Positions 12,137 to 24,099 are shown, counted from the stretch's first letter. The stretch: DNA of 64,000 nucleotides from Odobenus rosmarus divergens (GCF_000321225.1 NW_004451406.1:64369-128368); one strand, 5' to 3'. Notes: a model not told the origin generated them from the letters alone. Numbers and translations: made by a program.

Positions 12137-12148
12137 AATAATTTTCTT

Positions 12149-12708
12149 CCTCGGGAAAAAAAATACTGTTATCACATGAAATATAAAAGAATATAGTTTC
12201 AATAATAAATATAGTTTTCTGTTTTTATCATTGCAACTCAGATTGCCTTTAAAGGATGTCAACATAAATGCATATTATTTGTTAACTCAGCCTTTATGCT
12301 GTTTGTAAAATAGGATAACATATTACCTGAAGATTAAAATTTAAATATCATTAAACCATTAAAACATGCAAAGATGTTTCACCACTCTCTGTACAAGTTA
12401 AAGAAACAATTCCCTGTTCACTAGAGTTTATGTTAAGCTATGGCCACATCTATATTCAAATTTTTAGTAAATTAAATATTTACTAATTATGGAAATGATG
12501 CTATGAAAGTAAAATTTGGATGAAATTTAAAACTATATGAATTTAAAACTAGAATTACTCATAAGTTATTTATAAATAAGATTTAAATATGAGAAGAAAC
12601 ATTAAGAGATTTAACAAAATTTTATTGTCTACTTGAACTTTGTAAACTACATTTTCTGTTTTTAATTTCAGTTTACTTTGTTATTTAAGCCTAAATTCAA
12701 ACTGAAAG
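12149..12708. other. Unassigned AT-rich sequence
   Basis: Very AT-rich; no repeat family, gene or regulatory pattern recognised. Confidence 0.5.
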
Positions 12709-12719
12709 AAAAGTATATC

Positions 12720-12928
12720 CAGGGGTACCTGGGTGACTCAGTCTGTTAAATGTCTGCCTTTGGCCGAGGTCATGATCCCAGGGTCCTGGGATCGAGCCTT
12801 ACATCGGGCTCCCTGCTCAGCAGGGAATCTTCTTCTCCCTCTCCCCCCCTGCTCATGCTCTCTCTATCTCTCTCAAATAAATAGATAAAATATTTTTTAA
12901 ATAATTTAAAAAAATAAACTGGCAAAAA
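12720..12928 (+). mobile_element. CAN-SINE
   Basis: Exact 11-base TSD AAAAGTATATC at 12709-12719 and 12929-12939. Internal deletion relative to the usual body (CTCCCCCCCTGCTCATGC). A long irregular A-rich tail with several AATAAA-like units. Confidence 0.97.
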
Positions 12929-12939
12929 AAAAGTATATC

Positions 12940-13384
12940 TAATAAAGAATAAAGTGGATGTTTGCAATTACCCCTGGAGTTTTCTTTCAATGTGACCTCC
13001 CAGTCTCAGAAGATGTTGGGATGCCACTCTTTCTTCCTTAAAATCTTAAGGTAGTAAACTTATAATTATACTCATAATTAACCTAGATTATATCTATAAT
13101 TGTCTAGAGCTATGTTGTTGAATAGGCAGTCACTAGTGACTTGTGGTCATGAGTACTTCAAATATGGACAGTCAGAATAGAGATGTACTGTAAGTATAAA
13201 ATACACACTAGATTTCTAACATCTTACAAGAAAAAAGAATATAAATTATCTTGCTAAAAATTTGATACTTATTACATGTTGAAATATTTTGGATATATTA
13301 GTTAAAGTACATATTATTAAATTTGAATTTACCTGTCTCATTTTACTTTTTAATATGGCTATTAGAAAATCTGAATCTGAAAAA
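12940..13384. other. Unassigned sequence
   Basis: From 13110 to 13200 (GTCACTAGTGACTTGTGGTC and following) it could be a decayed short repeat, but I cannot place it. No coding signal. Confidence 0.45.
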
Positions 13385-14225
13385 TAGATATACTCTGGCA
13401 GGCTGACATCTAAGATAGCCCCCAAGATCCCCAGCCTCTCCCAGTTATCCAAGTAAGCAATAATCTAGATGTTGCCATGATGGGATCTTACAGGTGTAGT
13501 TAATTAAGACCACATGTCTGCTGACCTTGTGATGGGAACGTGCTTGACCTACTACGTGAGCCCTTTATTTCCTTCACCTGCTCACAGAAAAGGACCTCAG
13601 AGAAAATGCCCATGGGGTGTCTTAGCTCAAGCTGCCAAGAGAAAACTCCATAGATTACGTGGCTTAAAGTTTTTCGCCGTTCTGGAAGCTGGAAATCTGA
13701 GATCAAGGTTCATGGTCAGGGTCTGGTGAGAGCCCTCCTCCTGGCTTGCACCCAGATGCCTTGCTATGTTCACTTCTTTCTATAAGGCCACCAATCCTAT
13801 CAGTTTAGGATCTGACCCTTATGGCCTCATTCAACATTAATTACTTCCTAAAAGCCCTACCTTCAAAACAGCCACACTGGAGGTTAGAGCTTCAACATCT
13901 CAATTTAACACAGTTCTGTCTACAGCAAGGGGCCACGTGGCAAGGAACTGCCTATAGTAGCTGAGAGCTGTCCCAGCTTATAGCTAACAGGACAATAATC
14001 TCCATCCTACAACCTCAAGGAAATAAACCAGTGAGTTTGGAAGAGGATCCTGATCCCCACATGGGAACCACAACCACAGCGACTCCTTGATTTTTAACCC
14101 AGTCAGGCCCTGCGCAGAGTATCTTAGTCTCCCCATGTCCAGATTTCTTACCTACAGGAATTACAAAATAAATGTTTTAAGTGAAGTTTGGGGTAATTAC
14201 TTATGCATTAATAGAAAATAATACG
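13385..14225 (+). mobile_element. MLT1-type LTR split by a second LTR
   Basis: Left part 13385-13617 starts in the ATCTAAGATAGCCCCCAAG block typical of the start of this LTR group. Right part 13928-14225 holds GGGGCCACGTGGCAAGGAAC and ends AATAAATGTTTTAAGTGAAG...TTATGCATTAATAGAAAATA, the polyadenylation end. A minus-strand MaLR LTR (13618-13927) sits between them. Confidence 0.8.
13618..13927 (-). mobile_element. Solo LTR, ERVL-MaLR, nested
   Basis: Begins TGTCTTAGCTCAAGCTGCCA and ends CTGTCTACAGCA. The flanking 5-mers TGGGG (13613-13617) and AGGGG (13928-13932) fit the five-base duplication expected for an ERVL insertion, with one mismatch. About 310 bases, slightly short because of internal deletions. 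Confidence 0.88.
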
Positions 14226-14396
14226 TGCAACTCATCTTTTGGTTTCTACTACATTTTATTTAATAGTAGTTATGCAACAGCTATGGTTCTGGATCTGACC
14301 TGGTTAGAGAGTTGTAAAATTTTTCAATGATTTCCTAAACTTGAAGTTGAGCAAAAATGGGAGTGGATTCTTCTTCACCATGGAGTCTCTGTCCTG

Positions 14397-14438
14397 AATC
14401 TTTTCTTCCTTTCTCCCTCCCTCCTTCCTTCCTTCCTC
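14397..14438. repeat. CTTT/CCTT pyrimidine repeat
   Basis: A run of CTTTCTCCC and CCTT units, purely pyrimidine on the plus strand. It overlaps a 113-codon frame (14357-14698) that continues into the next SINE, so that frame is not a gene. Confidence 0.85.
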
Positions 14439-14512
14439 AAACATTTTTTGAATACATAATATCTGCCAGATATGAGATGGTGACTGGGGACTGCAAGCTA
14501 AAAAAAGTCATC

Positions 14513-14703
14513 CTGGGGTGCTGGGGTGGCTCAGTCTGTTTGGTTAATTGTCAGACTCTTGGTTTCAGCTCAGGTCATTATCTCAGGGTCATGAGATCAA
14601 GCCCCATGTTGAGCCACACTCAACGTGGAGCCTGCTTAAGATTCTCTCTCTCCCCTGCTCCTCCCACCCCTGTCTCTCCCTCTCAAAAAAAAATTTAAAA
14701 AAT
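14513..14703 (+). mobile_element. CAN-SINE, older subfamily
   Basis: Exact 11-base TSD AAAAAGTCATC at 14502-14512 and 14704-14714. The body has GACTCTTGGTTTCAGCTCAG and CAACGTGGAGCCTGCTTAAG, the diagnostic form shared by older carnivoran copies. It lacks the AATAAAATCTTT tail block. Confidence 0.97.
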
Positions 14704-14714
14704 AAAAAGTCATC

Positions 14715-17101
14715 ATCCTGTCCTCATGGAAATCAATGTATAAAATCTATGTTTGGATGGCATATTTGCTTTCTAATTCATATTTTAAAATATGGTTGGT
14801 TGTATTAGCTAATTTTTACTCCCAAACTCAAAATCACTTTAATTATAAAAATTATATTTAACCAAACACAGGATATTAAAATGGCAAAAAAGAATCAGAT
14901 TAATAGAGGAACCTAAAACACAGCAGCCTTCTGCAGTAATCTAACATTGAGAGTCAGCAGGACAATCAAAAAAACTTTCAGGGTTTTAGGTGCATGAAAA
15001 CTAGCCTTGAAGAAGCTATCTTCACCCAGACTGCCTTACTGGTAAATTTCTTAAAATTATTCCAAGAGCTATAGAAAATGCCTCTAAGATTATCTGCTTG
15101 TGCCAAAAGTCATGGGAAGAAAGAAATCAGCACTGGCAGTTTTGCCCATTAATCTATCAAATGAATGCTGAGATGTCAGAATCCAGTGATAAATACCTAA
15201 GGACGTGTGCTTCAATTCATTTCTTCAAAGAGAGAAGGAGCTTGAAGAAGAGGTTAACAGCCTGAAAGTCGGTTCACCTTTTCCTTGAATTAAAATGAAG
15301 TGCTAAAATAAAAGCAACGAAAAACAGTGAAATCTCAAGTTGTTGCTATTCATAGGTCCCCACTCATTATATTAGCATTTTTCTCTTCTAATTTTCATAT
15401 TTTAGAAATATTTTTTCATAGAAAATACTTAAGAAACTCATCCTTGAATTAAGCTATTAAAAGGAGTGTTTAAACCCAAGAGTGTCCCCAAACTGGTTTA
15501 TGTTATATGTTTCTAATACCACAAACCCAGTGACTACATATCAAACACTCACAAAAGTTACTTCATTCCACTCTGAGATGGGAAATTATCCACTTAGTTA
15601 ATTGCCTTTCCTAACCCTCATCAAGGTTGTAGAAACAGAAGGGATTACAAATGTGGAGGTGATCATAGCATTTGATAATAAAGATATGACAAAAACTAGG
15701 CATCACTAAAGGAAAAGATCAAATCTACAAAATCCTATCTGCAGAATTAATATTAAAAGATGAATTGCTCAAAACTGAAAAATAAGAACAAAACTAGGGA
15801 TGGTAGGATGACATGCTTGCATGTGAATGGAAATCCATAGTCTATTTGTTGATATAAACCCAGAAAACAAGACAAAGCTCTATGGAAAAGTGTTTGCAAG
15901 GTGTTCTTGAGAAGGGAGCCCAAAGAGCAAGAATTTGGCAGTGTCTACCACTATTGGGCAAAGTAGATCCCTTAACAAGTTGGTGAATCATAGCATCATT
16001 TTTCACCTTCAATATTGCCTGGATGTTTCTCATGGAAATTTGCCTCTGTTTTTCCACAAGACCAGGCACAAGTAGTTGTGTGTGTGTGTGTGTATATATA
16101 TATATTTTTAACATATTTTACATCTTGCCTTGATAAGAGAAAAGGAGTATCACCAGGGATACAAGTAAATAATCTTCTCACAGGGAAGAACTCACTTGCT
16201 AAATTAATTAGCCTTATAATTTATACTTCATTTCCTTGTAAATTTGAATATCCCATGGCAGTTTTTCTTTGAATAAGCTTTGGCAGAGATAATGCCATGT
16301 GTTTAAGACATTTTTCTGAACTCAGAAAACTGTACTGATACTTTTGCAGTTCAGCAAGTGTAACTGCTTTCATCCAGAAAAACTATCAAAAGTGTCATAC
16401 GTCACTTCTGTGGGGCCGTGAAGTTCCTCTGATGCTCTGGCTCTACCACTCCCACGTCATGTGTTGAGAAGGCACAGCCGCAAAACACCATGCAGAAGGA
16501 CAGGTCCCCTGGAGAGTGGCAGAGACATGCTATGGATGTCACATGAGATTCAGAGACTGTATTACTCTAAGTTTCATGAAAAAGAGAAAAAAAAATGTGC
16601 CGAGAAACTTGCTGCTTGTGGTAAAACGGTAAACAGAAATAATAAAACCAAGTTGGCAAAAGCATAAACAATGGACAAAAATCCAATACTATTATGAATA
16701 ATTCAGTTAAGCTAGATTTCAAAAAAAGCTATGATGAGTTTGTATATGGATATTTATCCTTTGCATTCTTTTTCAAACCCCTTCATTACTTTAATGAGTG
16801 ACATTAACTAGATCACATCCAAAGCATTTCCTTTAAATGATCTAGCATCAATTATACACATGTTCTTTTAAAAAGTATGTTACTTTTATAGCAGACCAGG
16901 AATGAAGCTCGTTTTGTTTTTCAAATAGACAGTTATATTTTCACTAGATACAAGTAAGTTTCACTAAAATGTGACGAAATTTCTAAATGATACTACCTTC
17001 AACATCTTTTGAGACTAGGACTCAGGGGATATATAGTACTGAGGTACAGAGAACAAACTCTCACCTGGGAAGCTCAAGTATTTTATTTTCATCAAAAACT
17101 G
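14715..17101. other. Unassigned sequence with microsatellite
   Basis: No gene supported. Open frames at 15842-16114 (minus, 90 codons, overlapping the TG repeat) and 16461-16667 (plus, 68 codons, rich in Lys/Arg) match nothing I know. A purine-rich stretch at about 15228-15262 has coding-like composition but no sustained frame. Confidence 0.45.
16076..16105. repeat. TG/TA compound microsatellite
   Basis: About nine TG units followed by about six TA units. Confidence 0.92.
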
Positions 17102-17111
17102 TTATGTACAG

Positions 17112-17315
17112 CGGCGCCTGGGTGGCTCAGTCGTTTAAGCGACTGCCTTCGGCTCAGATCATGATCCCAGGGTCCTGGGATCGAGCCCCATGTTGGGCTC
17201 CTGGCTTGGCGGGGAGCCTGCTTCTCCCTCTCCCTCTGCCTCTTTCTCTGCTCATGCCTTCTCTCTCTCTGTGTGTGTCTCAAATGAATAAATAAAAATA
17301 AAATTAAAAAAAAAC
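17112..17315 (+). mobile_element. CAN-SINE
   Basis: TSD TTATGTACAG at 17102-17111 and 17316-17325. Near-consensus head GGCGCCTGGGTGGCTCAGTC. The body has extra CTCTGCCTCTTTCTCTGC and a GTGTGTGTCTC stretch, nearer to the dog-type body than most neighbours. The 102- and 117-codon frames here are SINE-derived. Confidence 0.98.
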
Positions 17316-17325
17316 TTATGTACAG

Positions 17326-17650
17326 AGGAAAAGACTTTCCTAAATAATAGTGATCAATGTAAATATATCTAGCCTTGAACATTAACTTGCAGTATTTCAT
17401 AAAAACCCTTTTTTTCTTTCCCTTTATAAACATCTGCCTTCCCATACAATGGCCTAAGATTTGATATTTGTATTGTTCCTGAAGGATTTTAGCTAATTAT
17501 AAAGTCACCTTAATTTCTGACCCAACTGAATTGTGCAAACAAAATGTGTTTTGTGTATTCATTTCTTACATCAATACCATGATAACGCATTTCAGTCATA
17601 TTTTTAAAAGTCTGTATTTATTAAAGGTGCCAAATATACTCTTCTGCAAT
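17326..17650. other. Unassigned sequence
   Basis: Single-copy-looking AT-rich DNA between two SINEs of opposite strand. Nothing recognised. Confidence 0.5.
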
Positions 17651-17664
17651 CTTGATAATGTCCT

Positions 17665-17856
17665 TTTTTGTTTTTTAGGGTTTTTTTTAAGATTTTATTT
17701 ATGTATTCATGAAAGACAGAGAGAGAGGCAGAGGGAGAAGGAGAAGCAGACTCCCTGTTGAGCAGGGAGCCCGATATGGAACTGGATCCCAGGACCCTGG
17801 GATCATGACCTGAGCCGAAGGCAGACACTTAATCGACTGAGCCACCTAGGTGTCCT
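17665..17856 (-). mobile_element. CAN-SINE
   Basis: Exact 14-base TSD CTTGATAATGTCCT at 17651-17664 and 17857-17870. The body (ATTCATGAAAGACAGAGAGA) has the CATGAATAAAT-type tail seen in dog-like copies. The head CGACTGAGCCACCTAGGTGT is slightly diverged. Confidence 0.98.
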
Positions 17857-17870
17857 CTTGATAATGTCCT

Positions 17871-18614
17871 AATGGAAAATATGTCTGTTATTATATATTC
17901 TCCTTCATTACATTACTTCCTTATTTCTTAATTCCTCATTATTAGAAATGTCTGGCATACATGATAGAACCGCTACTCAGGGAAAAGAAAAAGGTGGAAT
18001 TATCTCAACTCCAGGACTTAATTTTATGCCCAATTATCTAAAATTTAAGTATATATGCCAGTACCAATTGTGCAGATTATAAAAATCTCTTACATTAAAA
18101 GGCACCATAAGAATATAAAGATAACTTATAAACAGTTGAATACACTACTTGAAACACATACAGAAAAATATCTAAAATATATAAAAAGCATCTACCACTT
18201 AATAAGAAAAAAAATGCTACAATATAGTGGCTAAAAGAAGATAAGCAGATATGTCTAGGAAGAGGAAACAAATTATAAATGAATATTAAATATACATTGG
18301 GTAAATGAAATTAAAACCACAGTAAGATGGCTTTTAATATTCACCACTTTGTCAAAAATGAAGTCTGAAAATATCATGTATGAATGAAGATGTTAAGCAA
18401 CTGTGATTTTCATTTATTTTAATTAAAATAGCTAAATTATTAAATAATTTAATAAATTTCAGTATAAAACTATTTTAAATTGTGTAAATGATCAAAAATA
18501 ATTAAAAGTAAACCATAAGTGGGGTGTTCTCGGACTTGTTACCAACAACAATGAACGTAGACCACAGTAATCCTTCAACGTCCTTCCACATTTTGAAGAA
18601 AATGATTTAAAACT
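17871..18614. other. Unassigned AT-rich sequence
   Basis: No repeat family or coding pattern seen. 18400-18480 is almost entirely A and T. Confidence 0.5.
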
Positions 18615-18630
18615 AAGAAGGTATTGTTGA

Positions 18631-18820
18631 GGGGTGCCTGGGTGGCTCAGTAGGTTAAGCGTTTGCCTTTGGCTCAGGTCATGATCCCAGGGTCCTGGGT
18701 TGGAGCCCCGCATCAGGCTCCCTGCTCCGCGGGAAGCCTGCTTCTCCCTCTCCCACTCCCTCTGTTTGTGTTCCCTCTCTCACTGTGTCTCTCTGTCAAA
18801 TAAATAAAATCTTTAAAAAA
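18631..18820 (+). mobile_element. CAN-SINE
   Basis: Clean head GGGGTGCCTGGGTGGCTCAG and a CTCCGCGGGAAGCCTGCTTC body typical of bear/seal/mustelid copies. The flanks AAGGTATTGTTGA and AAGTTATTATTGA form a diverged TSD. Confidence 0.97.
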
Positions 18821-18834
18821 AAAGTTATTATTGA

Positions 18835-19852
18835 TATGTAAGGACATAATAAAAGCAACACATTTTTAGACAGTCTATATACTCTTTTTGGGAATTATTT
18901 GAGGAGTAATTTTCTAAAAATGCATCAGTAAACCAAGGAAGAAGGGCGGAAGTAACGGATCCAACTCAGGAAAGCAGAGGCAACATAGTCTAGAGCAGCC
19001 ATTCTGCAGAAGGTGTAGAGGGGGCGGCAGGCTACTTAGAACTAGAAATGGAAGATGTCAGGAGGGTAGAGATAGTAAAGGGAATCGGGGTAAAAAGGTA
19101 GAGTTTCATAGATGCCATAACTTCAGGATATAAAGGCTTATTACTTAATAAAGAAGAATGGAAACTCAGAGAGGAAGGGGGAATTTATAAAAGAATTATA
19201 GGCGAAAGAAAAAGCAAATTAAAATGTGCCCTGTCTTAGCAACTGATGGAATGCCAAGAAAAGTGAATGTATTTAAAATTAATTCTACACTAATCCCACT
19301 TAGAGCAGTCTTAGGTTAGAGGCACTGACCACATAAAAGAATGTGTACTACTGGCTTCATTTTTCCATGACCCTAATGATGTAAATGCTATGAGTTGTTT
19401 TAAGAAATTGAATTAGCCTAAGGACAGAGCATATACATCTAGGTGTGAGATTTTCAGATTAGAAGGTAAATGACATCAATCTTTAAAATGTAAAGGTAAT
19501 AGAAGATACAGAATTAAAAGTGGAGTATAATGTAGAACTGTTACTCTTATTTTTAAATGGTAATCAAGAGAACAGTAAAGGAAAAACAAAGGAGTTAGTT
19601 ACATTTTCTAACAGTTTAGAGATAACAGGAATTAAGAATCCCACTAAACTATTGTTATTCATCTGCTAGGAATTGAAAGTGAAGCAGAAAATATTCAAAA
19701 GAACTATGTAAGTCCTCTTTTATTTTAGAGAATGAACAGATATTGTATAAAGTTACATGTAAAAATCAGAGATGTGCAAAAAACAAAACAAAACAAACAA
19801 AAACATTGGTTGCAAAATACCTAACTTAGAATCTAAGTAGGGACCTTTTGGT
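18835..19852. other. Unassigned sequence
   Basis: A purine-rich, slightly higher-GC stretch lies at 18930-19160 (AGAGGGGGCGGCAGGC). No family, frame or RNA is recognised. A CAAAA repeat lies near 19780. Confidence 0.45.
19778..19806. repeat. CAAAA simple repeat
   Basis: Five to six irregular CAAAA/CAAA units. Confidence 0.85.
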
Positions 19853-20215
19853 AGCCAGTCTTTAAGATGGCCCCCAAAATTCACACTTCTTGGTATTCAT
19901 CTTGCCGTGTAGTTTCCTTCCACCCTGAATAGGGTTTATGGATTGAATAAAATATTGTGCAAATTGGGACATTCAGATCTACATCATAAAAGACATCGCA
20001 GCCTATACCTTGCTCTGTCGGGTCAATCACCCTGGTGAAGCCAGCTGCCTCATCATGAGGACACTCAAAAAGCCCTGTGGAAATATTCCTGAGGTGAGGC
20101 TCTGAGGCTTCCTGCCGACGACCATCATCAGCTTGCCATTTATGTCATGAGTTAGGGAAACACTCATTACCAGTGGTCCAAACTACTCAGTTATAGCCCC
20201 AGCTAAAAATAAAAT
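19853..20215 (+). mobile_element. MLT1-type LTR
   Basis: TTAAGATGGCCCCCAAAATT, GTGAAGCCAGCTGCCTCATC, ATGAGGACACTCAAAAAGCC, and GGCTTCCTGCCGACGACCAT appear in the order of this LTR group. Its polyadenylation end is lost or too decayed to see. Confidence 0.78.
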
Positions 20216-21584
20216 GTTATTTTGCTACTCTTTGATCCACATCAGGTTGACATCTTCTCTTTGTCCCTGGAAAAGAGTAGGGATGACTGAGACAAATAAG
20301 GGTCTAGATATACACGAGTCCCTAAAAATGTTATCCACCTCACTCTCATATTTATTTTTTATATGTCTCAGTATTAAAACAGCATTTGGACTTCTTGATT
20401 GTCTGTAAATGAAATAAATTAAACGTCTGTCAATACCCCCAAATAATTATTTATAATGTAGTGATATTATTTTTTTATTTTATGTGATACTTCAAAATAT
20501 ATTTATATATGAAATAAGTACAAGCAATTCTTTTCATGATGAAAATTCTAGAATAATTATTTTCAGACATCTTCATAATAAGATTGATTTTCAGACTCTT
20601 ATTCCATAACAAATTGAGCATTTTAAATTCTGAAATAGTTTTTATTTACCCTATTTTACGCATATACATCAATATTATTAAAAGATGTAAAAGTTGTTAT
20701 AACTGTTACATAAATGGAAATGAATTAAATCAGGTGAATTCCTTCAGGGTCACCAAAGAATGAGAACAGAACTCCTCACTTTGCAGCACTAAACAAAAAC
20801 ATAAAATATCTACATTGGCATCTATGGTAAATAAATGGTTAATCAAATTATATATTTTGATGTATAGACAAAAATCTATTTCTCTTCCAGAAAGATCATC
20901 AAGGGTCCTTAGGCTGAAAACTGAAAGATACACAAGAAATAACAGTACCACTAACAAAAAAGATGGAAAAAATAAAGCTTTCAGTGTAAACTGAGAAGTA
21001 GGAAAAAGATTCTAGAACTGTTATTTCACTTTCTTCTTACTAATCATATTTAACTACTATAAATAATAATTCTAAGAAGTTTCCAATGTTGCAAATGACT
21101 CAAATATTAATTTGAAGGTAATTTAGGAAAAACTATGGTTAAAAAAATATATTCACACAGAAAATTAAGCCTAGTAAATATGGAGTCTATGAAAGTATTT
21201 ATTATTGAGACTAAATATGGAACTTGAGCTTATATGAGGCTAACTGTACACATCTCCACTTGGAAGTACAACAGAGATCTGAACAATTAATGTTTTCTAA
21301 ACTGTAATTTGCTACTGTAATGTTATCTCTAAACTCCTTTATCTTTTGCATTATCTTACATTGAATAATGAGAGTGAAGAATCACAGAATTGCCTCTGCT
21401 GGGTATCTGGCACATACCATTTCCCTCATTTACAACATCGAATTAACTTCAAAAACAATCCAATTTTATCCATTGGAAGTGTCATTCAGTTCAGATTCAC
21501 TATCCTTTCTGGATTTAGATTCCCACCAGATCTTTCTACCTCTAGAAATACCCACTGCAGAATACAGTCCCAATTACCCTTTGA
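20216..21584. other. Unassigned sequence
   Basis: AT-rich, no identified repeat. The 90- and 74-codon overlapping frames at 21346-21618 run into the L2 fragment and look like chance. Confidence 0.5.
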
Positions 21585-21845
21585 AAGCATGAATATGATT
21601 ATACCATCCTCTGATTAAAACCCCATAATGATTGTTTATTTTCTCTAAGCCTATTTCTCTTGGGTCAAATTCCTTAATACTGCTAATGAGTCCCCTCGTG
21701 TCTTTGTCCCATACTTTCACAATATAAAATTTACTTGCAGTTACCCAAATGTGCAATACTGCATCTAATTTCAGAGATTACTAATTTCTGCCTACAATAC
21801 CCTTCAATCAATCCACTCCCTTGGACCTAGCTAACTCCTCCTTTT
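21585..21845 (+). mobile_element. L2 fragment
   Basis: The order GATTATACCATCCTCTGATT, AAACCCCATAATGATTG, TGGGTCAAATTCCTTAATAC, and TTCTGCCTACAATACCCTTC follows the L2 3' region (consensus-like CTGCTTAAAACCCTTCAATGG ... CTCCTTAACATGGC ... CTGCCTGGAATGC). It stops at the GA microsatellite. Confidence 0.65.
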
Positions 21846-21849
21846 CTGT

Positions 21850-21850
21850 A

Positions 21851-21886
<36 letters not shown>

Positions 21887-21970
21887 GTGTGTGTGTGTGT
21901 GTGTGTATGTGAAAGAGAGACAGAAAGGTGGGGGTGGGGGAGGGAGAGAGAGAGAAAGAAAGAAAGAGAG
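21850..21970. repeat. GA/GT/GGGT complex microsatellite
   Basis: A GA run (21850-21886), then a GT run (about 21887-21906), then a purine-only tract with GGGGGTGGGGGAGGG and GAAA units to 21970. It is one of the longest simple repeats in the window. A mirror-symmetric purine tract of this kind can form triplex (H-DNA) and is expected to be unstable in length. Confidence 0.93.
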
Positions 21971-22919
21971 TTTCTAATTCTTCTAATTGTATAATATTTG
22001 GTAAATGTTTCTATTTGCAGAATATGAGCAGTAGATTGAGTCAGTCTCCTTGTCCTGTTTAGTTTTCAAAATTAAGTTTTTATTATGTATTGCTTTATAT
22101 TTGTGACTTTCCCTTGTGCTGTTCTATCTCTGCACAAGCTACTACAGCCAGGCTCATTTCTATATAATTATATTTCAAGGCAATTGTTTTGAGAGAACTA
22201 AACCAATAGCCAGTTCATTTAAATAAAATATATTCTTCAGATGTTGAGGAAACTGCCCCCAGGAGCTCAGTAGTTTTTACGGCATTTTGCAAATATACAA
22301 GTAGTACATAATGGCCCCCAAATATGTAATGACCTGGTCATTGAAATAATGTCTTATCCAAAGAGATCTTATTGACTTAAAATTTTAAAAAGCTTGCTAC
22401 AGCACAAATTGATCACACATTAACTTTGTGATATGTGGCCTTCTATAGTCAAGGAAAAGAAACTCTGACATTATATGATATTCTGTGGGCATGGGACCAA
22501 TTACATTTAAGATCCTAAAATAATTTTTTTGCAACCTTGTACCTCAGAAGATCAAGATACAAAATATCATTTTAATTATTTCATTGCCATTCTCAATTAT
22601 CTTACAAACTTTTCCTCTTCAACTCATGTCCTCTGTGCATTATCCTATGGTCATAAATTTAACAACTTGATTACTTGAAATTAGTTTCAACATTTGTTTG
22701 TCATACCTCCCCAGCTAATCTCTAAACCTAGATGAATTCACAAATACTCTGTCTCTGGTCCTGTATGTGGTATTAAATGCAGACCTTCAAAATCTCTGGC
22801 CTGAGAATTGAAATAGTCTTCTAAGCAATTAATATTTTCTGTCCAGCCTCAGTACTCCAGCAAAGTTAGCATTCCTAAATGCCATAATAATCTCCAATAT
22901 GTCCTTTAAAAATCAACAT
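21971..22919. other. Unassigned sequence
   Basis: Around 22300-22520 some phrases (AATGGCCCCCAAATATGTAA, GGGCATGGGACCAATTACAT) recall MLT-type LTR sequence, but the match is too poor to call. Confidence 0.4.
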
Positions 22920-23240
22920 TTACTGTTTTTTTTTAATAGTCCAAACTTTTAATCAAGGCATACAAAAATCCCATCACAATTTGTCCCTCGGCAACTAATC
23001 CAGAATTATCCTCTCCTTCTTTCACCTCCTTACACTCAGTCCTCACACACAACTAATTGGTGTTCATCAAAAGCACTTCTACTTTTTTCCCTTCCCTCCT
23101 TTACCAGAAGACTCTGGTATTAAACAAGATCTTCAAATTATCACGATGCTTCTCTACCCTACCTGAGTCCTTCCTTCCTCTGTTCTACTGTAACTTCTGC
23201 AAGTCTCTGCCTAAATGGGGCTATTCTTATTGTGATTTTC
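22920..23240 (+). mobile_element. Probable L2 fragment
   Basis: AGTCCAAACTTTTAATCAAG, GGCATACAAAAATCCCATCA and the CT-rich downstream part resemble L2 (TCCAAACTCCTTAACATGGC ... TACAAGGCCC). Diverged; it may be a different copy from the one at 21585. Confidence 0.5.
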
Positions 23241-24084
23241 CCACATTCATTCAACCAATGCCACCATGTCCCAAAAAAAAAGGTAACAAAAAACATATAC
23301 AAATTAATATTTCACTATAATTGTCTAATAGTGAAATACATAGAGGCTTATAAAAGCATGACAGACCTCAAAAAACATTTCCTCCAGATGACACGAGCTG
23401 AAATTTAGTCATTCTCTCTTCATCACCAAGGACAAGGTCTCAATTAATACTGAATTTTTAAAAATCTGAAGTTCATAGAAAATGTTACCTTTAAACAGAA
23501 TGTTTCTGAAAAGAAACATTATTTTATTAATAGTGCTATGTCTGAATGGTGGCTATGTCTTGGCAGTGCTTGGACCCATATTCTTTAAAAAAGAAAAAAA
23601 AAGTTACTCTCTCAGCAATGGATATTTTTCAATTTTGAGTTACTTTTATCTGTTACAACTTTAGGCATTTATTTTTGTCAATAGATGCTTCATTTTAACA
23701 CTGTTAGCCTTGCATACTTCATAAAATAGAAAAAGAAAAACTTTATTTTTCTAGTACTGATTTTAGATTGTGTCCATATTGATTTTTCCCTTGATTTTTT
23801 AAGAGAATAAGTTATTCCACACATTCTCCCCCAATTCCTCAGTTCTTCACAAGAGAGCAATACATCATGACTACAAACCACTAATTAATACTTCTACAAC
23901 AGAGATTGGTGAGCCACCACAACTTCCCTGAAAGTACGGTAAGTCTCGGGATCTCCATTGTTGTTAGTCATAAAAATACTGGCATGATGATTACATTTGA
24001 CTGGGTAATTCTTTCCCAATTTAAGTTTCTGGCAAAATGTCAAACTTAAAAACCATGCATTTATTTAGTTGCAGTCATAAATAT
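23241..24084. other. Unassigned sequence
   Basis: No repeat family or gene recognised. Two 60-63 codon frames (23482-23664, 23690-23881 minus) are AT-rich and not convincing. Confidence 0.5.
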
Positions 24085-24099
24085 AAGAACTATATTCAA

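Noticed and set aside
14357..14808. 113- and 86-codon plus-strand frames
   Set aside because: They start in a CT simple repeat and run into the SINE at 14513; no protein similarity.
17092..17445. 117-codon minus-strand frame
   Set aside because: It runs through the SINE at 17112-17315 in reverse; residues come from the GA-rich body.
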